DNA of 64,000 bases from Nemophila menziesii (taxonomy: Eukaryota > Streptophyta > Magnoliopsida > Boraginales > Hydrophyllaceae): the NCBI GenBank assembly GCA_029959085.1, contig JARWIR010000016.1, positions 5,253,441-5,317,440 on the forward strand. Reading direction: 5' to 3'. Positions 16,490 through 30,045 of the stretch are shown here, one piece after another (position 1 is the first letter of the stretch; every line of letters starts with the position of its first letter). The position numbers were made by a program, and so were the translations under genes. Under the pieces are notes generated by a model, which ran no database searches, had not been told where the DNA came from, and saw only the letters and a program-made list of their open reading frames with translations.

Positions 16490-16700
16490 ATATTCATTCC
16501 AGCCCATGGGCCATTAGTCAAGCCCATGAACACTAGGGTTTAGGGTCACCTATTACCTATAAATAGGAGCTCCCACTATGTAATCTTTACCCACTCTCTG
16601 ATAATAAACAAAACGCTCCTCTTTCTTTCTCTACCGTTTACAACACGTTATCAACACGATAAACTCTACCCTCTTAACACTAGGTAATATATTTTTAGTG
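16490..16700 (+). mobile_element. Possible LTR promoter and leader fragment
   Basis: Contains a clear TATA box (cctataaataggagctccc, about 16556-16575), a CT-rich leader and the phrase acaacacgttatcaacacg near 16640. I associate that phrase with the leader of some plant LTR elements. No second LTR, TSD or coding region was found, so this is tentative. Confidence 0.35.
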
Positions 16701-18758
16701 TTAATTTTTTTTAATCTTAAATCACACGTTTTTCTTTTGTTCAATCATGTCAATGGAATCTTTTGTTTCATGAAACATGTTCTTGTTATAAGGATCACCC
16801 CAGTGATCCAAGAAAAACAATTTTAAATTGTTAAATATATTAGATATCAACTTTGATATCGAAACCATTAAAAGATCAATGGCCAAAGGAAAAATAATCT
16901 CTTGTAGAGCTTTAGTAATCACAAACATGTCGAGGCTTTACATATTTAACAAGCCTTCAGGCTTTCAGATCACTACTTAGTCTTTACAGTTATACTACAT
17001 ATTCGTTTTGTTTTACTAAACATGTCATTACCACATGTTAGATTATATATAGTAAATTGCACCATTAGTCCCACTGTACTACGAACTATACATTTATGTT
17101 TCAATGACTTTCATCACTATATAGGAAAAAGTCAAAAACAAGTTTTTTTTCATTTTTCAAAAAAGTAAGAAATTATCCATCATTCACCGCTGTCGCTGTG
17201 AACAAAAGGGAAAACAATGTTTTGGGTCAAACAAATTTAAAAAAAGTGTTACATGAAAAATATGTACTTCTCAGCCAAACGAAAAGAAAAAGTTTTTCAA
17301 TATATAATATTATGGATTAGAAAAAAAATTTGATCAATTCGAATGAAAAAAAATTGAGATCTTTTGATCCTCTAATCTATTATGTAATAGATGCTTTGAT
17401 AATGTTGGCCTTCAATATCTATGTATTGAGAGGTTTTATTCCTATGAAAAGGAAAATTAAAGCAAAAAGCAGTATACACACTCGCTCATTACTGCGATGC
17501 GAAAAAAGAAAGAGAGAAAAACAAAGAAAAAAACTCTATCTTATCTTGACCACGGTGAACCCCAAAAGAAAGTCACTGCGAACAAAGAAGGTTATGAAAA
17601 AAAAAATACAAAAAAAACAAAAACCTTGTGGTGTCATGGTTATATCTATTTTTTTATTCAGTATTTATTTCTTTTCAAATCTTAAGCTATAATGAAAAGA
17701 AAAAGAAAAATGATATTTTTTTTGTCAAAAAGAAAAAGTAAAGCATACGCATATGCTTTAGGTATGACACATTTATTTATATTGGTGCATTAATTTTTTT
17801 TCTATATTTATTATATAATGTTATTTTTTTTATATTTTTTCATGAATAAAATTGTAAATATTATAATTTTCTTTAAGAAAATTATTATACCTAATTAAAG
17901 GTACATATTGAATGAATAGGACATATACACTAGTTATATAAAACTTTATGATTATATTATTCGATATAACATAACCTATGAGAAAAATAGGACGTATACG
18001 CAAGTTATATACGTATTTTATGCATATCCGCTGATATAGCACGATCTATAACGAAAAATATTAGGTATAACTTTATGTACCTTATGTGAACGCATAACCT
18101 ATAGACAAAAACAAATGAAACGAAATATAAGGCAATTAGAGATATATTTTATGCGCATATATCGCATAATCTATCAATTAATTCGTTTTTTATTCCTATA
18201 AACTAAGAAATAAAATATATTTCTCAGATTTAAGTTTCCAAAGCAAATATGAATACCATATTTGGTACATCCAACCTAATAGAATGATTTGGAAAAGCTC
18301 GTATTGTGCTTCTAAGATTTACATTTATCCAAAACTCAAATGATATTCTATGAATAAATGTATGATGATGTGAATTATATATGAAATTCTTAAAAAAACA
18401 AAATTACATTCCCTATACACATTGAGTTCAATAAGAGATATCTTGACTCTAGTATAATAAATCTACTAAGTTTAAAAAAAAAGTGAATTATTTTGTGATC
18501 CTATCACTCATATTTGGTAAATATCACTATATGTTATATTTTGAAAACATTATCATATACATATTTGGCAATGTAAATTCTACTATAATATTCACAAGTG
18601 ATAATATTAAAGATCGAGATTATCAAGTGAATATTAACATATTATCTATGCCTAAATACATACTTTTATCCCAAATAATTTTGATATTGAATCGTCTATT
18701 TTTTCAAGACAAAATCAAGGGACAAATACAATTCTAGCACATTTATTTTCTAAATCGT
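16701..18758. other. AT-rich intergenic region, no gene recognised
   Basis: Holds AT-rich DNA, a single end of a dispersed repeat near 17047 (GTAAATTGCACCATTAGTCC, also seen at 52596), and a Lys-rich open frame at 17330-17692 that comes from A-rich sequence and has no recognisable domain. Between 17930 and 18180 there are loose, degenerate repeats of 'ataacctat' and 'tatacgcaagttatat' type. Confidence 0.4.
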
Positions 18759-19529
18759 CTATTTTCCACGGTTCTTCATGTCCGGAAAATTATTCTCATT
18801 CTGAATTAAATTGGTTGGTAACATTGCCTCTTTCCTCCGATTATAAATATTTAGTGAAGTATTATTTTGTCGTTGAATTTGATCAGATGGGAACACGATT
18901 GATGGAACTCGAACCTGGTTTGGTAAAACTTGACCCTGTTGTGTACTCATGGCTACAAACCTGTCAACGTCATGCTGAGCTAAAAAATTTCCAAAACCAT
19001 TTCCTCTGGGTGAGGCTGGATTCATATTTTCAGTTCCATTAGTAGAATTATAAGGCATTATCCCATTACTAGAATAAATCGAAGTGACGGGGGGCATATT
19101 TGTCAATGATGAAGATGTAAGTTCTTGATTTCTATGTAATATATTAAAGCATCTTGAAAGTAAATCAACCATACCAGATAAATTACTTACTAGTGGTTGG
19201 TTTGTGATTGACGCATTACTTAATGAGTTGTTATTACCATTGGAGCTGAATGATGAATCTGTGCAGCGCCACACCTTTCGGATGGTACCCCCAATCGGTA
19301 CATTACTTAGAACCCCACCATGAGTCCAATACCTTCTACAGCTCTTGCAGAAGTACCTCGGTTGTGTAAACTTATAATTGTTGTAATAACAAAATTTTGT
19401 GTTATTTGAGTCACAACGAGGGCATTTATAATGCGGATACGGTTTCTTCGAATGGCCCATTTGTCTTTCAGACATCTTTTCTTTCCCTTTCTGTTCATCT
19501 TTTCGCTCATCACCTCTCTCTTTCTCCAT
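18759..19529 (-). CDS. Dof zinc-finger transcription factor, copy B (C-terminally truncated)
   Basis: A 256-residue open frame starting at the same ATG as copy A. It carries the Dof finger (Cys 36, 39, 61, 64; [20 protein letters not shown]) and continues through the position where copy A has its stop. It ends MKNRGK then TAG, three bases past the duplication breakpoint at 18762, so the stop comes from unrelated flanking DNA and the ancestral C-terminus (poly-Asn, DLNE end) is absent. Within the finger region it differs from copy A by Ser for the Arg of the usual LRNVP motif, and by Tyr for His at residue 31. It may still make a DNA-binding protein without its C-terminal effector region, or it may be a non-expressed fragment. 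Confidence 0.8.
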   Translation of the reverse strand: MEKERGDERKDEQKGKEKMSERQMGHSKKPYPHYKCPRCDSNNTKFCYYNNYKFTQPRYFCKSCRRYWTHGGVLSNVPIGGTIRKVWRCTDSSFSSNGNNNSLSNASITNQPLVSNLSGMVDLLSRCFNILHRNQELTSSSLTNMPPVTSIYSSNGIMPYNSTNGTENMNPASPRGNGFGNFLAQHDVDRFVAMSTQQGQVLPNQVRVPSIVFPSDQIQRQNNTSLNIYNRRKEAMLPTNLIQNENNFPDMKNRGK

Positions 19530-22442
19530 TTTTGTTTCCTATGTTGATTCGATAATCACTCAAATTTCTTTCTTTTTTTGTTGGTGTTAAAAGTCTTTCT
19601 ATGATAGTGTCTATATAGAACACAAAATGCCCATTTCAGTAAATATTTAATGAATAAAAGTGTTTTATTCCACACACAGGGATTTCACCTTAGAGATAAG
19701 ATTGTAATCTTGACTATTTTATTTTGGGATTGCAAAAATCTGTGGGAAAACAAGTGGTAATATTGTGTGTCACGATTAATCATTACTATAGTCACAACAT
19801 AAATCCCAATTCTACAGGCTTTTAGTGTGTACACATTAAAAGTGGAAAAAATAATCATGACACATAAATTCATTCATAATTTAAATATGCAAACATCATC
19901 TACCCAAATACCTTTTTTATCAAGTGTTGAACAAAACAGATACGCTTTTAAGAATATTTTACCAAAGAAAAAATCAAGTAAAAGTATAAGATATGATAAG
20001 ATATAATTGTATAAAGGTAAATAAAAATAAGAATGGAAAAATTTATACATGAAAATGTAAAACAAACTAAATATCACGGGTGAAATAAAAGATTTTACTA
20101 TAATCGAATTTTGACAAACAATTCTTATTAACAATTACTTAATTTCAATAACTCCAGACACCAAAATAATTCACCATATAAAGAAATATTCAATCTCATT
20201 ATTAAAAGGTCCACGTAGGATTTACCCTCGCACCCATAGGATCAGGGGTTATGACACTCCCACCAAAAATGCATATCTTTATCATAATTTTTGTTTCTGC
20301 ACTATACACAGATTTCAGACTGAGACACATTATATTCAAGTTCTCAAGTGAAAAAAAAATCAAAAAAAAAATCTCTTATTTAGAAAAGTAATAGTTATTT
20401 CATGGAAAGGATCAAAATGATAAGTATAAATAAACATAGAGAAATAATATCAACACCTAAAACTTCAGACTCTTGCATTTTGTTGTGAGTGTAAAATTAG
20501 TTACTTAAGAAAGGAACCTAGGTCATACTTTACTCTTAGTAGGAGTTTCTATCGATCAGGTATATATCTAATAAATGTATTTTCACTCTACAGTGAAGTT
20601 ACACATAACCTTTTTCTACAGACAAACACAATTTAATATCTTCACCGCTCAATGACTCACAATCAATGGCGACCCTTTCTTTGTACATCGGAACATCATT
20701 AGGAGGCAACCTCTCTTTGACCTTAAGTTTGTTTTGTAGGTATATCAACCAAATTCGATCAAGATGAGCAATCGAGGAAGTAAAAAATAAGCTATTCACA
20801 CGTTAATATCATCTTTGAGTTAATATGCAACAAACACTATAAATTTATCAAACGGAGTTTTTGCTCAAGCAGATTGGAACCGACTGTCAAAACTATACAA
20901 GATTTCACAATACACATTAAAGAAACCACGACTGAATAATCACAAGGGAGATAGAAGTAACGAGGGCCTCTTCTAGGTATTTGATAACAAGGATTTCCCT
21001 CTCGATGGGGTAAACATAAAGAATAATCTTATTTATGGAGTCAGTATAAAGGAATTCCCAAACAAGGAGGACCCCCATCTAGTTGGCCAATAGTAAGGAG
21101 GACTTCAACTAAGGAGTATATAATAAACATAAATGTGGAAGCAGTAAGTGCTCTAAATTAAGCTGACCATTATTTGATTCTATAGAGAGGAAGAGCGTAA
21201 GATAATATGTAATGGGTATGGATAACGATTTCAACATGCCTAAACGATGTACATGTCCAATTAACATGTGAAATCACTCCTTATTTGATACATATTGTTA
21301 AGGATCTCTTGTAGATAAAGAATATTAAATAATTTGAATTCTAAACTCAAGTATGAAGAAAAAATGTGATAGAATAAAAAGTAATAATTCATACGTTGAA
21401 GTTTTTAATCAACCATATCAGACTAAGTAAGTAGGTTAATACAATAATAGGCCTAGGGTATGTCATTTAGCCATGAAATTTCCTTGACTTATTGACAAAG
21501 CATGAAAGGGACATCAGAAGTAAAACATTCCTATAAAGAGGGACTGTATGATTAACGTTCGATGAATATAAGTTGTATATTTGTAATAACTATGTTATAT
21601 CTATTACATTATCTAAGGCATTGAATATTGACGAATCATCAATACTTTCAACCGATGTCAATGATTCTTTCATACTGTTTGGATAAAAGCCTGCATATTC
21701 ATCATTTATATGTATAATTATGGTTGATAGGGAAAAAAGAGAGCAGTATACTACAATCTACACATAACAAAATGGTAGCACGTACTATGTAATTGATTAT
21801 CATAAACTAGTACTATAAATTATGATCTTCCATCAACACAAGGAACATAAGGCTCTAATATAGTCCATAAGAGAAGGGACTCTTGATTTGTATAATCAAT
21901 TTACTTATTAAATGTATTGGCTTAAATGGATGGATTGCTCATAATGGACATGACCTTGGAAATCACAGTGTTCATTAGATACCTCAAATTTGTAAATTTT
22001 ATTGGAAGTTTTCACAAAAGACTCCACACTTCCCACATGGATGACTGAATATTCAAAACAGGATATAGTAGTCATAATGGAGTTGGCTGAGGGTGCATGG
22101 CCGTGCTTTGAACATAAAAATTTTAAATATATTCTTCATTGAAATTTCAAGCTATGGTGGGAGATATTTATCGTAAAATACCCACCTAGGGAGACATTGT
22201 TTTGAAAAATTGATATGATGGTTGAATCTAGAACTTAAGTAAGGGTCATCACACCTAAAATTTTTGAGGATGGATGATTTAGAACCATATTAGATCTTCT
22301 CGATAGAAAATGACAATTTCTAAATATGTTTGGATGTGAATATAAAGATGTATATATGTATTTATGATAGATTGATATCTTCCTCAAAAAAGATAAATAA
22401 CCGCACTCAGACGGCTAGTGAGCAGATAAACAGAGGCCCAAG
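18762..22442. repeat. Segmental duplication, copy B (3.68 kb)
   Basis: Direct-orientation copy of 10078-13761. It includes the Dof copy B coding region except its last codons, the upstream region and the AT-rich remainder. It is cut on the right by the LTR starting at 22443; the last five bases, CCAAG, are the likely target site. Because copy A continues past this point with different sequence, the LTR inserted after, or at the edge of, the duplication. Confidence 0.95.
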
Positions 22443-24212
22443 TGATGTCTCCCGATTTGTTCAAATTATTAGCCCCGTGGAGACATCCTTTTAGGTGAAT
22501 AAATGACTTATTTGATAGATTTTTAGGCTTAATTGATCATATTACACTTTCTCCCCTTGGAAATTAACTATTTGCAGAATCTGAGCTTTTGTGCCTAAAT
22601 TTGACTATTTTTTAATGCAAAGTTAATTGGTTCTCGAATCTTATGAAAGACCAATCCAAGGAGAAAAAGTGAGAATAAAGTCTTAGTGTATTTTAGAGTG
22701 TTAGGAAATGATTTTTAGTCGAGTTTCTATTTTTAGAGTGCACTTTCCTATTTCTATTTCTTGATTTATTGATTTATCTTTTTAAAGCATATGCGGTTTA
22801 ATTATTTATTTAATGTGAAGCTTTAAAAGATAAATGGTAATTACTTAGAGAACAAGTCAAGATAAAGATGAAAGGAAAGAAGATTTACATGGAAACAAGA
22901 AGATTTAGGAAAGATTTATTCAAAGAAAGAAAAGATAAAGTTGCCTTTTGAAATCTGAAATTCCAGCCACGTTTTAAAGATTAATTCATAATTAAAGATT
23001 GGTATGGATTCTGGATGAGTGTTCTGCACCAATAGAAATCTCTTTCCAAGACAAGTGGTTTCATATATTGGAACTTCTCAAACGGATAAGTATTGAAAAA
23101 GATATGACCAAATCAAATCAGCAGCAAAATCTTACCTTTCCTAATTTAGAGCTACGAATTTGAGAGTCCTTGACTTGTCTTCCACTCCAAGCAAATTCGA
23201 CCTAGGGTCTTCCAACACCTATAAATACACCCCTTAACCTCCTACTTTCACACACTTCAGAGAATTAAACAAGAGGCTTAAGGTTTTCAAGTCAGAGCAC
23301 GAAGGAGAGAAGAAGCTAGAAGCTGGAGGAATCCTGTTCTTCCAACAATAGTCATTCAACCCTTTAGGTTTTTATCTATCTTTTGTAATTGAAACATGAA
23401 TTAATTTTCTTTTATGTTAGTCTTTAATTTTATCATGAGCTAAATTTCTTTATACTTGAGAATCGCATTAAAGGGATGAACCTTAATTGATTAATCTATG
23501 TTTTGAATTTGGGATTGTTAGATTTAAATAGGATTGAGTTTTATATATTGGTTATTACTTTGTTTTCATTACTAATTCTTTTAGGAACAACTAGAATTAG
23601 CTTTTAGTATTTGGGCTATTCACTTTAGTGGCGAAGTGATCATCCGACAGGGGGTTTGAATACAGATCTAGGTAATACCCGTGTAATATCCGTTATTGAC
23701 CGACAGGCTTAACTAGTTACATAGCCAAAGAGGTAAAATCATATCATCCGAAGAGGCATATTCGACCATACATGTGTTTGTGATACTTTAGGATAGCTTC
23801 TAGGTCTACCCGACAGGGGGCTAGGAGATATTAGAGTCCCGAATAATATTATAATTCCAATTCTACCCTTAGACATAGCATAGATTATATTGATTAAGTG
23901 GATTCCTTTGTGAGACTCAAGTATCTCTCTTATCTGAAGTTAGTCGTTTATTTGCTTTATTTCCTTTCTGTTAATTTAATTTTAGTCTTTATTTTATTTG
24001 CATCTTTTAATTTACAAAAACCAAACAAAAATTCTTATCTTTTAGTTTCTGTTTAGCAATTATTCTTACTACTTGATTGATATTTGGGTTGAACCTAATC
24101 CGTCCCTGAGAACGAACTTGATTATCATATATTACTTGGGACAACCGTACACTTGTGGTTAAGTGGTTCCTTTATTTTTGCACTTAATTTTATAACACCC
24201 TAAAACCCACCA
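22443..24212 (+). mobile_element. Athila-like element 3: 5' LTR (1770 bp)
   Basis: Begins TGATGTCTCC with partner arm GGAGACATC at about 22480 and ends CCCACCA, followed at once by a primer-binding site. A TATA box (cctataaatacacccctt) lies near 23219. It is similar along its length to the LTR at 61248-63064, so the two form one subfamily. No 3' LTR was found; the element is broken a few hundred bases into gag. Confidence 0.9.
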
Positions 24213-24218
24213 AGTTTT

Positions 24219-24236
24219 TGGCGCCGCTGCCGGGAA
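24219..24236 (+). other. Primer-binding site of element 3
   Basis: TGGCGCCGCTGCCGGGAA starts 6 bp after the LTR end. It is near-complementary to the 3' end of plant tRNA-Asp, the primer expected for Athila-type elements. It differs from the site at 35351 at its last two bases. Confidence 0.85.
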
Positions 24237-24357
24237 CGGTAGCGTGTGACCCCGGTGTTAATCTTTTAGTAGTTTAATTGTTAGTTTAGTTTTAGTTTTA
24301 TTTTTCAGTTTTACGCTTTGGGTTGTTTTTCTTTCTCAGGTTTACAGGTTTTGGTTT

Positions 24358-24560
24358 ATGCGTGAAGATATCGTGATTCTTGCAAATCCCGAAAACCTAG
24401 TTCGTGAAGCAAACAAAAGAAAGAGAGACGCTAAAGCAAAAGAGTTAGAGGAGTAATTAGCAAAAGAAACAATGGATCAAGACCAAGTTGAAGATCAACA
24501 ACTCAACCCTGTTGTTCCTGCTGCTCCCCAAGCTCAAAACAATGATCTGTGGTTCATACA
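24358..24560 (+). pseudogene. Athila gag N-terminal stub
   Basis: Starts ATG at 24358 and reads ILANPENLVREANKRKRDAK, like the [18 protein letters not shown] of the gag at 35479. It hits a stop after about 32 codons, and then shows an in-frame remnant ending NNDLWFI, which parallels NHDPWFT in the intact gag. Similarity ends near 24560, so the rest of the element is deleted or replaced. Confidence 0.8.
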
Positions 24561-24689
24561 ATGATCTTTGGTTCTTAGAAAGTTATTCTCTATTCCTTCG
24601 TATGATTAGATTTCTCGATATTTCTGCTAAATCACTTCTCAAATCATCCCAAGTTGGTTGGGTAATCTCAAGAATTGTGACCGCAACTT

Positions 24690-27079
24690 GAGAGTCTTTC
24701 TTATGCACATGAGACGCATTGATACACTCAATGAGCTATTGACTAAAGTGTCTCTTGAGGATGCATATAATGTAAATGATGCATGTCTAAAGTAATACGA
24801 ACTTAGTAATGGTACTAAGTGTATATCCTTGTATCCATGGGTTATGAACTTCAAACGACATTTTAAGCATGATATTCCCTTGATTCCTTAAATATCTTTA
24901 GAAGATGTATAAGTAAGTTAGTGTGACCGTTAGATACCAGATATCTAATACAAAGAAACAAGGTAAGGGCATTAATGAAAATTGTTTCCGTAATTTCTTG
25001 AACTTCTGTTAATTACACGGAAAGGGTATTGGATACTCGTAGTAGTTAAGAAATATGCAAAATGTTGCATACTCTAAAGATTAATGGACGAATAAGAATA
25101 AGAGAAGTTAAATTACAATTTCGGTAATGGAGAAATTGTTGCAGCATGCAGAACTGTAATAACTAATCTTTAAAGATGCATATGGCAAAACATATTGTAA
25201 GAAAACTGTATTTTTTGCTCGTAAACTTGTTTTTGAACAAAATGGTCATTTGATCATAAGACGGTTATTGTGTATTAATGTAATATAAAATGACCAATGG
25301 AGTCGATTTTAGTGATAAATTACACCTCATTGGATTCTTACAATATGGTGATCATAGTTTCCTAAAGTAACTACGTAAAAGTGTTATAGTTACTTCTTGT
25401 CATAAATCGAAATAGATAATCATACAAATCAAACCTTATCTTTGGCGTTATAGACTAAGTTATATGAGATAATAGTTCACTAGTTTCAAAAGAAAGTTTT
25501 CCTTGAGAAATATAATTTTAAATCATATGAAACTTATGAGACTCGTCTCAATTAATAATGACTAGATCTCATTTTAACGAAAATGGAGATAGTGTTATTG
25601 GGTTCTTATGTCTACTACATATTGATGTATGTGGACAATCTGGACTATTAGCCAAAAATTGATATTCTTACTCCATCTCCTTCACTAACTATATATCAGA
25701 TTTAGATGTGTTTACCAAATGTAACACCAATATGAATTATTTAAAATGTTCAAATTATTATTCAGTGAAATTGAAAGCAATTATAGAAGAGTATGAAGGA
25801 AGTAGGATATCAACATGTAGAGGTAAAAATCTTAACAATGCATTATAGATTATCTATGACAAAATTAGATTTTGTCTCAGTGAACATATCATGGAACATC
25901 AAGGTTAATGGTGTGTCTGGAAAGAGAAATTGCATTTTACTGGATATAGTGAAATCCATGATAAGATTCACTAGTTCTCGAATATTCTTATGGGGTTATG
26001 TTTTAAAGTCAATTGCATACTTAATGAACTCTTAGGTCCCACTAAACAGTCGATAAAACCCATATATGGTATGGAGATGATATAGATCAAACCTTAAAAT
26101 ATAGAATTTGAAAATGTTTGATTTATACTAAACGACTTATGATGGCTAAGCTTGAGTTGATATCTTTCAAATATAGATTTGTTGGGTACCCAAAGAAAAT
26201 AAAGAGGTAATATTTCCACACCATTTTGAACACAAAGGGTTTGTGGTAAGGCGTACAACCTTTACAGATTGGACATCCATAGTGAAGGAATTCATAATGA
26301 GGAAATAGATCATAATGAAATAAAGATTCCAGAGTTATTTATACAAGCTAAAGAGCATCAGATGCATGCCAATATTTCTTTTCTTGATGAATTAATAGCT
26401 TCATTTATGGTTCAAGTCTCAAACTTTGAGGTATTATGGACGATTAATGAACCTCTATTGGAACAAGGGAGTTAACAAAATCAAGAGAAAGAAGAATTTA
26501 TTGTACACAAGCCTCCTAAAGGTTATATAGAAATCACCATACGCCAGAAGAAATAAATTGTAATAATCGTGATAGTTTGATATTGAAATCGTATAGATGA
26601 TAACCCCATCAAGTGATGATCCTAAAACCTTATAAAGAGGCTATGACTAGTCTAGATTGTGACAAGTGGTTAAGAACCATAGAATCTGAATTAATATTTA
26701 TAAGAATCAACAAAGTATAGTACTTTGTTTGAATCTTCAATAGATATAATCTCCATTTATAGTAAATGGGTGCTAAGGAAATTATTGGATTAGACGGTAA
26801 GGTAGAGACCTATAACGTCCTTCTAATTGCTACACGTTTAAATCAAAAGGAAAACATCAATTGTGGTGAATTCCTTTTCTCATAGCAATTCTTAGTTTAT
26901 TTCAGATTCTACTATTGGTAACTACATACTATTATTATGAGATATGGTAATATCATGTGAAAATAGTTTTCACTAAATGGGAGTTTATGACGTCCTTAAT
27001 ACCAATCCTAAAGGTCTCATATTTCCATTTTCTCATAATAAATTATGTAAGTTCCAAAAATCCATTTAATGGATTCAAC
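24690..27079 (+). pseudogene. Decayed Ty1/copia pol, left half (integrase and start of RT)
   Basis: Frames with many stops still show copia landmarks in order: SYETYETRL near 25535, a LHIDVCG-like integrase block near 25620, a YSYSISF block near 25665, LSEHIMEHQG then NGVSGKRNCILLDIVKSMIRF near 25875-25970 (family pattern NGVSERRNRTLLDMVRSM), FLWGYVLKSIAYLMN near 25985, DDPKTL.KEAMTSLDCDKWLRTIESEL near 26615-26690, and GKVETYNVLLIATRLNQKENI near 26800-26850. It is cut at 27079 by the minus-strand Athila element and resumes at 44373. No 5' LTR was recognised; 24690-25500 is assigned to it only by position. Confidence 0.8.
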
Positions 27080-27084
27080 AAATG

Positions 27085-28594
27085 TGGTGTGGCCTAAGGT
27101 TTGATAACAAGATGTATAAAATAAGTGCGAATAAACACCCTAAACTAACACAATACTGCAAGTATTACAGGACGTATGCAAGTTTTAATGATAAGAAGAT
27201 TCGTTCCTCAGGGACTGACGAAAGTTAAAGAGAACTTATGCAGATTATCAAGTGCAGATATTAAAGATAGAAAAGATAATACGCAAGTAGAAAGAAGAGA
27301 AAGATAGATATTTATTTGGTTTTTTAAATAAATAAACTAAACTAAATAAACTAAAGACAGAAAATAAATAAAAGAAAAGAAGATAGTATGAAAGTCTAGC
27401 TTGAGTAAATAGCATGCAATCCCCACTAGTTTTGCCGTTCTAAACATGTAAGGGTAAATTATGTAGTATTTCCCTAATCGGTCCCAATTCGCTATCGGTA
27501 GTTTAAAATAGGATTTACCTGTGTCAATGAGGCTTCCTAAGCAAACTTTTCCTGTAATTGGCCAATAGTCACAAGGACTAAACCGTAGTGATTATCTAGC
27601 TAGGTTGGGTTGTCAGATCAAACCTAATACTAGACGTTATGTGCTAAACATGCAATTAAACACCGTGGTCAATGGTGACCTAATTACTAGATGGTAATTC
27701 TATATGGGTGCACTTCCACAAGAACACAAAATATAAATCCAAACACATAAACAGAGAATAAAAACTATAATTCTATTTAAAACATTAAGTTCCCAAATTA
27801 GATAGATGTCAATCAAAAGTAGGGTTCATACATATATGCTAAACACTCAAACTAAAAGGAATTAATTCATACTAAGAAAAGAAAAGAAAAGAATTACAAA
27901 GTAAGAGGTTGAAGGAGACATAGTTGTTGCACAGCTCCTTCCAGACTTCTTCTCTTGTGTTGCAGCTTCCTCTTGGCCTTAAGGTCTAGCCAAGGATGAT
28001 TTTAGAGTGTTAAGAGGCTGTATTTATAGGGTATAGGAAGACCTAATCCGTTTTCTTGAAGGAGAAGGAAAGTAATGGACTCCTAGTCCAACTCAAATTC
28101 GTATAGAAATAAAGATAAACACTACTGGACCGTTTTGAACATATCTTCTTCGTTATTGGTCGGATTGAGCTCTAAAGATACCAAAAGAATCGCAACAGAA
28201 TTATCTTGACCCTAATGAAGGAAATTACCAAAATCGGCCTATTTCTTAGGTAAAAACGCATATCTTTAGACGTGTATGCAGAATCCCAGATTTAGGCAGC
28301 TTTTCCTTTTCCATCTTTTTAGCTTTTGTTTCCTTATCTCAAATTACCATGCAAATCTCTTTCCATAAGTTGTAATATTTGACTTGGACTCTAATTAATC
28401 TCCATAATTATCTTTAAATCTTCACACTAAATAAACAATTAAACCCAATATGCTCTAAAAATATTATGTTACTAAATCAAGACTCAAAATAGGAAAGTGC
28501 ACTAAACTAAGCTAAAATCAACCTATAAACTAATAAATAAGCCTAAAATGATGTTTCGGAAGTATATTATATTATCACAGATGAGGAGACATCA
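27085..28594 (-). mobile_element. 3' LTR of element 2 (1510 bp)
   Basis: Matches the split 5' LTR in length (1510 bp once the nested element and one TSD copy are removed). On the plus strand it runs from TGGTGTGGCC to GGAGACATCA; read on the minus strand it starts TGATGTCTCC with the partner arm GAAACATCA. A TATA-like box (ctataaatacag on the minus strand) lies near 28018-28030. Confidence 0.93.
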
Positions 28595-30025
28595 AGACCC
28601 CCAACTCAAAGTTTTATCGTCCCGATACAATAAAAGTAAAGAACAGTAGGGTAGTCTAGAAGAAGAAGTAGGAGGAGAATAAGAACAGAACACAATGAAT
28701 GATCCTAGAGCATAAATATCTAAAAAGTCTCATGTAGTAATGTTCAAGAAATAATGCACAAATATGCTTAATATACATGTAATCAACAATCCATAAATTT
28801 AAGTCAATATTAATTTCGCAATGCCAGAAGGAGAGGATGATAACTTAGTTCAGGTTAATGGCTATAGGTTGTTCATAGGTCCCAAATACAGCATCCAATG
28901 GTCCACTTACCTACTACCTAATAACTCAATTGTTTCTCCATCTAGTAGTTAGAAATCCTAAGGTCTTGGTTATAACTTGGCTTAAGGACGGGTGTGGTAT
29001 ATTTGGATAATGAAAAGTGAGCTTTTGGCTCTCTCCTCACTAGCCATCAACGAATCGCCCTAGAGCTTGAGTTTTCACTCGAAGATGTTTCTCACTCAAC
29101 CCATTTTATTGATGCTTTTGATTTGCATCCCCAATTAATCCCAATTAAAACCTTTGATGATTTAAAATCCACTTTGCCGGTCCGAATATATATTCTTTTC
29201 ATATCAGTTTTTTTCTTTTGTATAGCTATGACTCTCTTTTTGATGTTCGAGATATCACACTATTTTTTTCATATATATATTCTTTCTTTTTAATGCCCTT
29301 GTTGGCAAATTTAGCTCGTAGCTTCTTTTCCATTCACTATTACCCCGGCAAAGGGTTACAATAAAAACTTTTTCATCATCAATAAATTCACAATTACAAT
29401 TCCCAAAATCCCAATGTTCCCTAATAATGAAATCCACCACCCCAAACTCAAGCTCTAAAACGAGTTTGTCTCAGGTTTTGCGATTCGAGTGCGGGTCATA
29501 TAGATAAGTCCTAAAAACTAGGGTATGGATTATAATGTGATTCAATAAAAGGCTTTAGAAAGGCTCAGAGGGGCTAAGACGGATAATTAACAATAATATC
29601 AAACAAAAGGGTGAGAAAGTCTAAAGGTTTCAAGTGTTTTATCATGAAAGAACTGCCTTAGTCATTTTTCTAACTACCGGATTTCGTTACGTTTTCATTA
29701 TTAGTTCATAGACAAGTGGGTTTTCAACTAATTTTAAACCTCACGTTCTACACACCAAATAACTATTCCTAAGTTTCAACATACTTCTTAGCATTGCTCA
29801 TTAACTTTTCTATCATTTATTTCTTGTTTTCATGCATGCATCTAAACAAATTTGTAACATCTTTCAAAAACATACTACCTACTATCATTAACTTAATTAA
29901 AATATGCTCAAATAGGTACATTCAAAGATATTCTATGCCTATTTCAACCCAAAAAAATTTAAATTTTATGCACAAACACAAAAAGGAAGATGAGGACAAC
30001 GAATCCCCACCCCCAACTCAAAAAT

Positions 30026-30045
30026 GAGTCGTGTCCCCACGACTC
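30026..30045 (-). other. Conserved perfect hairpin in element 2
   Basis: On the minus strand GAGTCGTGGGGACACGACTC: an 8-bp perfect stem with a GGGA loop. The identical 20-mer occurs in element 1 at 40381-40400, with similar bases on both sides including a downstream TGAGTT(T/G)GGGGTG box 5 nt away. Confidence 0.9.

Noticed and set aside
17330..17692. Possible organelle-derived or novel small protein
   Set aside because: The frame is A-rich and Lys-rich, with no recognisable domain or supporting context.
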